DNA of 5,934 nucleotides, taken from assembly GCA_016285335.1 (NCBI GenBank), contig JAEEQO010000184.1, forward strand, positions 1 through 5,934, given 5' to 3'. The notes beneath the pieces are model-generated. The model saw nothing but the letters and a program-made list of their open reading frames with translations. It searched no databases and was not told the DNA's origin. Origin of the DNA: Victivallales bacterium. GTDB taxonomy: Bacteria > Verrucomicrobiota > Lentisphaeria > Victivallales > UBA1829. Made by a program: the position numbers and the translations under genes. Position 1 is the first letter of the stretch, and every line of letters starts with the position of its first letter. Below are positions 4,490-5,934 of this stretch, piece after piece.

Positions 4490-5934
4490 GACGCCGACAA
4501 TGACAAGCAGGCCCCCCTCAACCCCGTGATCTGGGCGGACGTCCCGGACGTCTCCGTCCTCCGCGTGGACGACACCTACTACATGACCAGCACCACCATG
4601 CACATGAATCCGGGCGTGCCCGTGATGATGTCGAAGGACCTGGTGAACTGGGAGATCGTCAGCTACTGCTACGACGACCTGCTCGACGACGACCTGCCGC
4701 AGAACGTGAAGAACCGTCTCACGCTCTCCAATGGTCAGGACGAATACGGTCAGGGCACCTGGGCGAGCTGCATCCGCTACAAGGACGGCACGTTCTACGT
4801 CTCCTCGTTCTCCCAGCCCACCAACAAGACCTACATCTGGACCTGCAAGGACCCGACCAGGGGCGACTGGAAGCGCATCGCCACGCTCCCGCGGTTCCAC
4901 GACCACTCCCTCGTGCTTGACAAGGACGGCCGCAACTACATCATCTGGGACGGCGGCGACCGCAAGATCGTCGAGCTCACATCCGACCTCACCGCCGTCA
5001 AGAAGGGCGGCCTCGGCGTCGACGACAACGGACGCGTTCAGAACAAGGTCCTCGTCTCCCGCGCCGACACCAACCGCGACACCCGCCTGAACGGCAACTA
5101 CCTGCTCGAAGGCTCCCAGATGCACTATATCAACGGCAAGTACTACCTGATCAACATCGCCTGGCCGAACGGCGCCTCCCGCAGCGTTTTCTGCGCCCGC
5201 GCCGACAAGATCGAGGGCCCGTATGAGACCAAGATCGTCTTCCAGTGCGAAGGCATCGCCCAGGGCGGCCTTGTGGACACCCCGGACGGAAAATGGTACG
5301 CCCTCATCTTCGGCGACCGCGGCGGCGTCGGACGCATCCCGTTCCTCGCTCCCGTGACCTGGAAAGACGGCTGGCCGATGATCGGCACCGACGGCGACGG
5401 CAAGACCCTGCCCGCGCTCCCGATCAACGTGAAGCACCCGGCGATCCCGAAGGTCGTCGCCTCCGACGAATTCGAACGCAAGGCCGGCGACCGCGACATC
5501 CCGCTGGTCTGGCAGTGGAACCACATCCCGGATCACTCCCTCTGGAGCCTCAAGGACCGTCCCGGCTGGATCCGCTTCAAGACCGGCAGCGTGGTCGACT
5601 CCCTTGAAAAGGCCAAAAACACCCTCACTCAGCGCACGTTCGGCCCGACCTCCACGGCCGAGATCAAAATTGATACCAAGAATATGAAGGACGGCGACTA
5701 TGCCGGCCTCACCTCCTTCCAGAAGCAGTGGGGCTTCGTCGGCGTCAAAGTGGCGGACGGCAAGAAGACCATCGTGATGTGCACCCCCGGCGGCGGCCAG
5801 GGCGGTCGCGGCGGTCGTCCCGGCGGCGGCCAGGGCGGCAATCGTCCTGCCGGTGCTCAGGGCGGCCAAGGCGGCAATCGTCCGCAGGGCGGCTTCGGCG
5901 GCGGCCAGGGCGGACAGCGTCCGCAGGGCGGCTT
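4418..5934 (+). CDS. Secreted GH43 enzyme, probable beta-xylosidase or alpha-L-arabinofuranosidase (3' end outside window)
   Basis: GH43 enzymes hydrolyse beta-xylosyl or alpha-L-arabinosyl linkages with inversion, here probably in xylan or arabinoxylan outside the cytoplasm. The window shows 505 codons plus two bases. A signal peptide covers residues 1 to about 23 or 24 (hydrophobic LALAAVCCISAV, Ala-rich end). The five-bladed propeller covers about 35-325. NPVIWADVPDVSVLRV carries the expected base (D44), HDHSLVLDKDG the pKa-modulating Asp (D162), and LLEGSQMHYING the expected acid (E231). AQGGLVDTPDGKWYAL and GRIPFLAPVTW are typical of a GH43 group close to subfamily 12, an assignment made by eye. 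A beta-sandwich of the GH43 C-terminal type starts near 346 (WQWNHIPD, WSL, RPGWIR, NTLTQR, DGDYAGL). After IVM454 the domain is interrupted by a glycine-rich repeat from 458 to the window end, before the strands expected to complete it. The frame is open throughout. Confidence 0.92.
   Translation, partial: MKHSFATLALAAVCCISAVCATAADADNDKQAPLNPVIWADVPDVSVLRVDDTYYMTSTTMHMNPGVPVMMSKDLVNWEIVSYCYDDLLDDDLPQNVKNRLTLSNGQDEYGQGTWASCIRYKDGTFYVSSFSQPTNKTYIWTCKDPTRGDWKRIATLPRFHDHSLVLDKDGRNYIIWDGGDRKIVELTSDLTAVKKGGLGVDDNGRVQNKVLVSRADTNRDTRLNGNYLLEGSQMHYINGKYYLINIAWPNGASRSVFCARADKIEGPYETKIVFQCEGIAQGGLVDTPDGKWYALIFGDRGGVGRIPFLAPVTWKDGWPMIGTDGDGKTLPALPINVKHPAIPKVVASDEFERKAGDRDIPLVWQWNHIPDHSLWSLKDRPGWIRFKTGSVVDSLEKAKNTLTQRTFGPTSTAEIKIDTKNMKDGDYAGLTSFQKQWGFVGVKVADGKKTIVMCTPGGGQGGRGGRPGGGQGGNRPAGAQGGQGGNRPQGGFGGGQGGQRPQGG
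5789..5934 (+). repeat. Glycine-rich coding repeat within the GH43 gene
   Basis: From codon 458 to the window edge the protein is built of units of the form RP-x-G-(Q/F)-GGQGG-(N/Q), with lengths of 9, 12 and 13 residues after a GGGQGGRGG start. The DNA contains an exact 17-base direct repeat, CGTCCGCAGGGCGGCTT, at 5879-5895 and 5918-5934, offset 39 bases (13 codons). Unit lengths are multiples of three, so the frame is kept. The end of the tract is outside the window. Confidence 0.85.

Noticed and set aside
4376..5869. A 497-codon minus-strand open frame covering most of the GH43 gene
   Set aside because: It lies antisense to a clear GH43 gene. Its product is a low-complexity Val/Ala/Asp/Gly-rich sequence, as expected opposite GC-rich codons, with no recognisable domain.
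5789..5934. A CRISPR array or collagen-like gene
   Set aside because: Unit lengths vary and keep the reading frame of the GH43 gene, and there are no spacers. The Gly pattern is not a regular Gly-X-Y triplet.

Overview
The window holds three protein genes, two of them running off an edge. The 5' part of a lysyl-tRNA synthetase gene (lysS) reads leftward and leaves at position 1. A divergently placed, complete gene for a secreted glycoside hydrolase family 31 (GH31) enzyme with an inserted PA14 domain reads rightward. A second rightward gene for a secreted GH43 enzyme leaves at position 5934, inside a glycine-rich repeat.

Organism: the coding DNA is GC-rich, with mostly G or C at third codon positions, while the gene-free stretches are AT-rich. 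The two exported hydrolases look suited to side chains and chains of plant hemicellulose. This suits a polysaccharide-degrading bacterium of the Planctomycetes-Verrucomicrobia-Chlamydiae group, for example a Lentisphaerota (Victivallis-like) gut organism, or a neighbouring phylum. That placement is inference from style and gene content; no rRNA or other marker is present.

Layout: 1-885 lysS (minus). 886-1275 is a divergent control region, with a good lysS promoter, a minus-strand intrinsic-terminator-like hairpin directly behind it, two A/T-rich direct repeats, and a weaker rightward promoter for the GH31 gene. 1276-4179 GH31 enzyme. 4180-4417 is an intergenic stretch with stacked hairpins, then a very AT-rich segment that probably carries the GH43 promoter. 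4418-5934 GH43 enzyme, incomplete.

How the genes work together: the two hydrolases probably act outside the cytoplasm on the same kind of substrate. GH31 enzymes with PA14 domains include alpha-xylosidases of xyloglucan breakdown, and GH43 enzymes of this type are beta-xylosidases or alpha-L-arabinofuranosidases. The 238-base gap with its own hairpins and AT-rich segment suggests separate transcription units rather than one tight operon. No transporter or regulator gene is visible. lysS is a housekeeping gene that appears to be unrelated.

I see no convincing evidence of a wholly new multi-gene system here. The most unusual items are the glycine-rich repeat set inside the C-terminal domain of the GH43 enzyme, the hairpin cluster after the GH31 gene, and the terminator placed against the lysS promoter.
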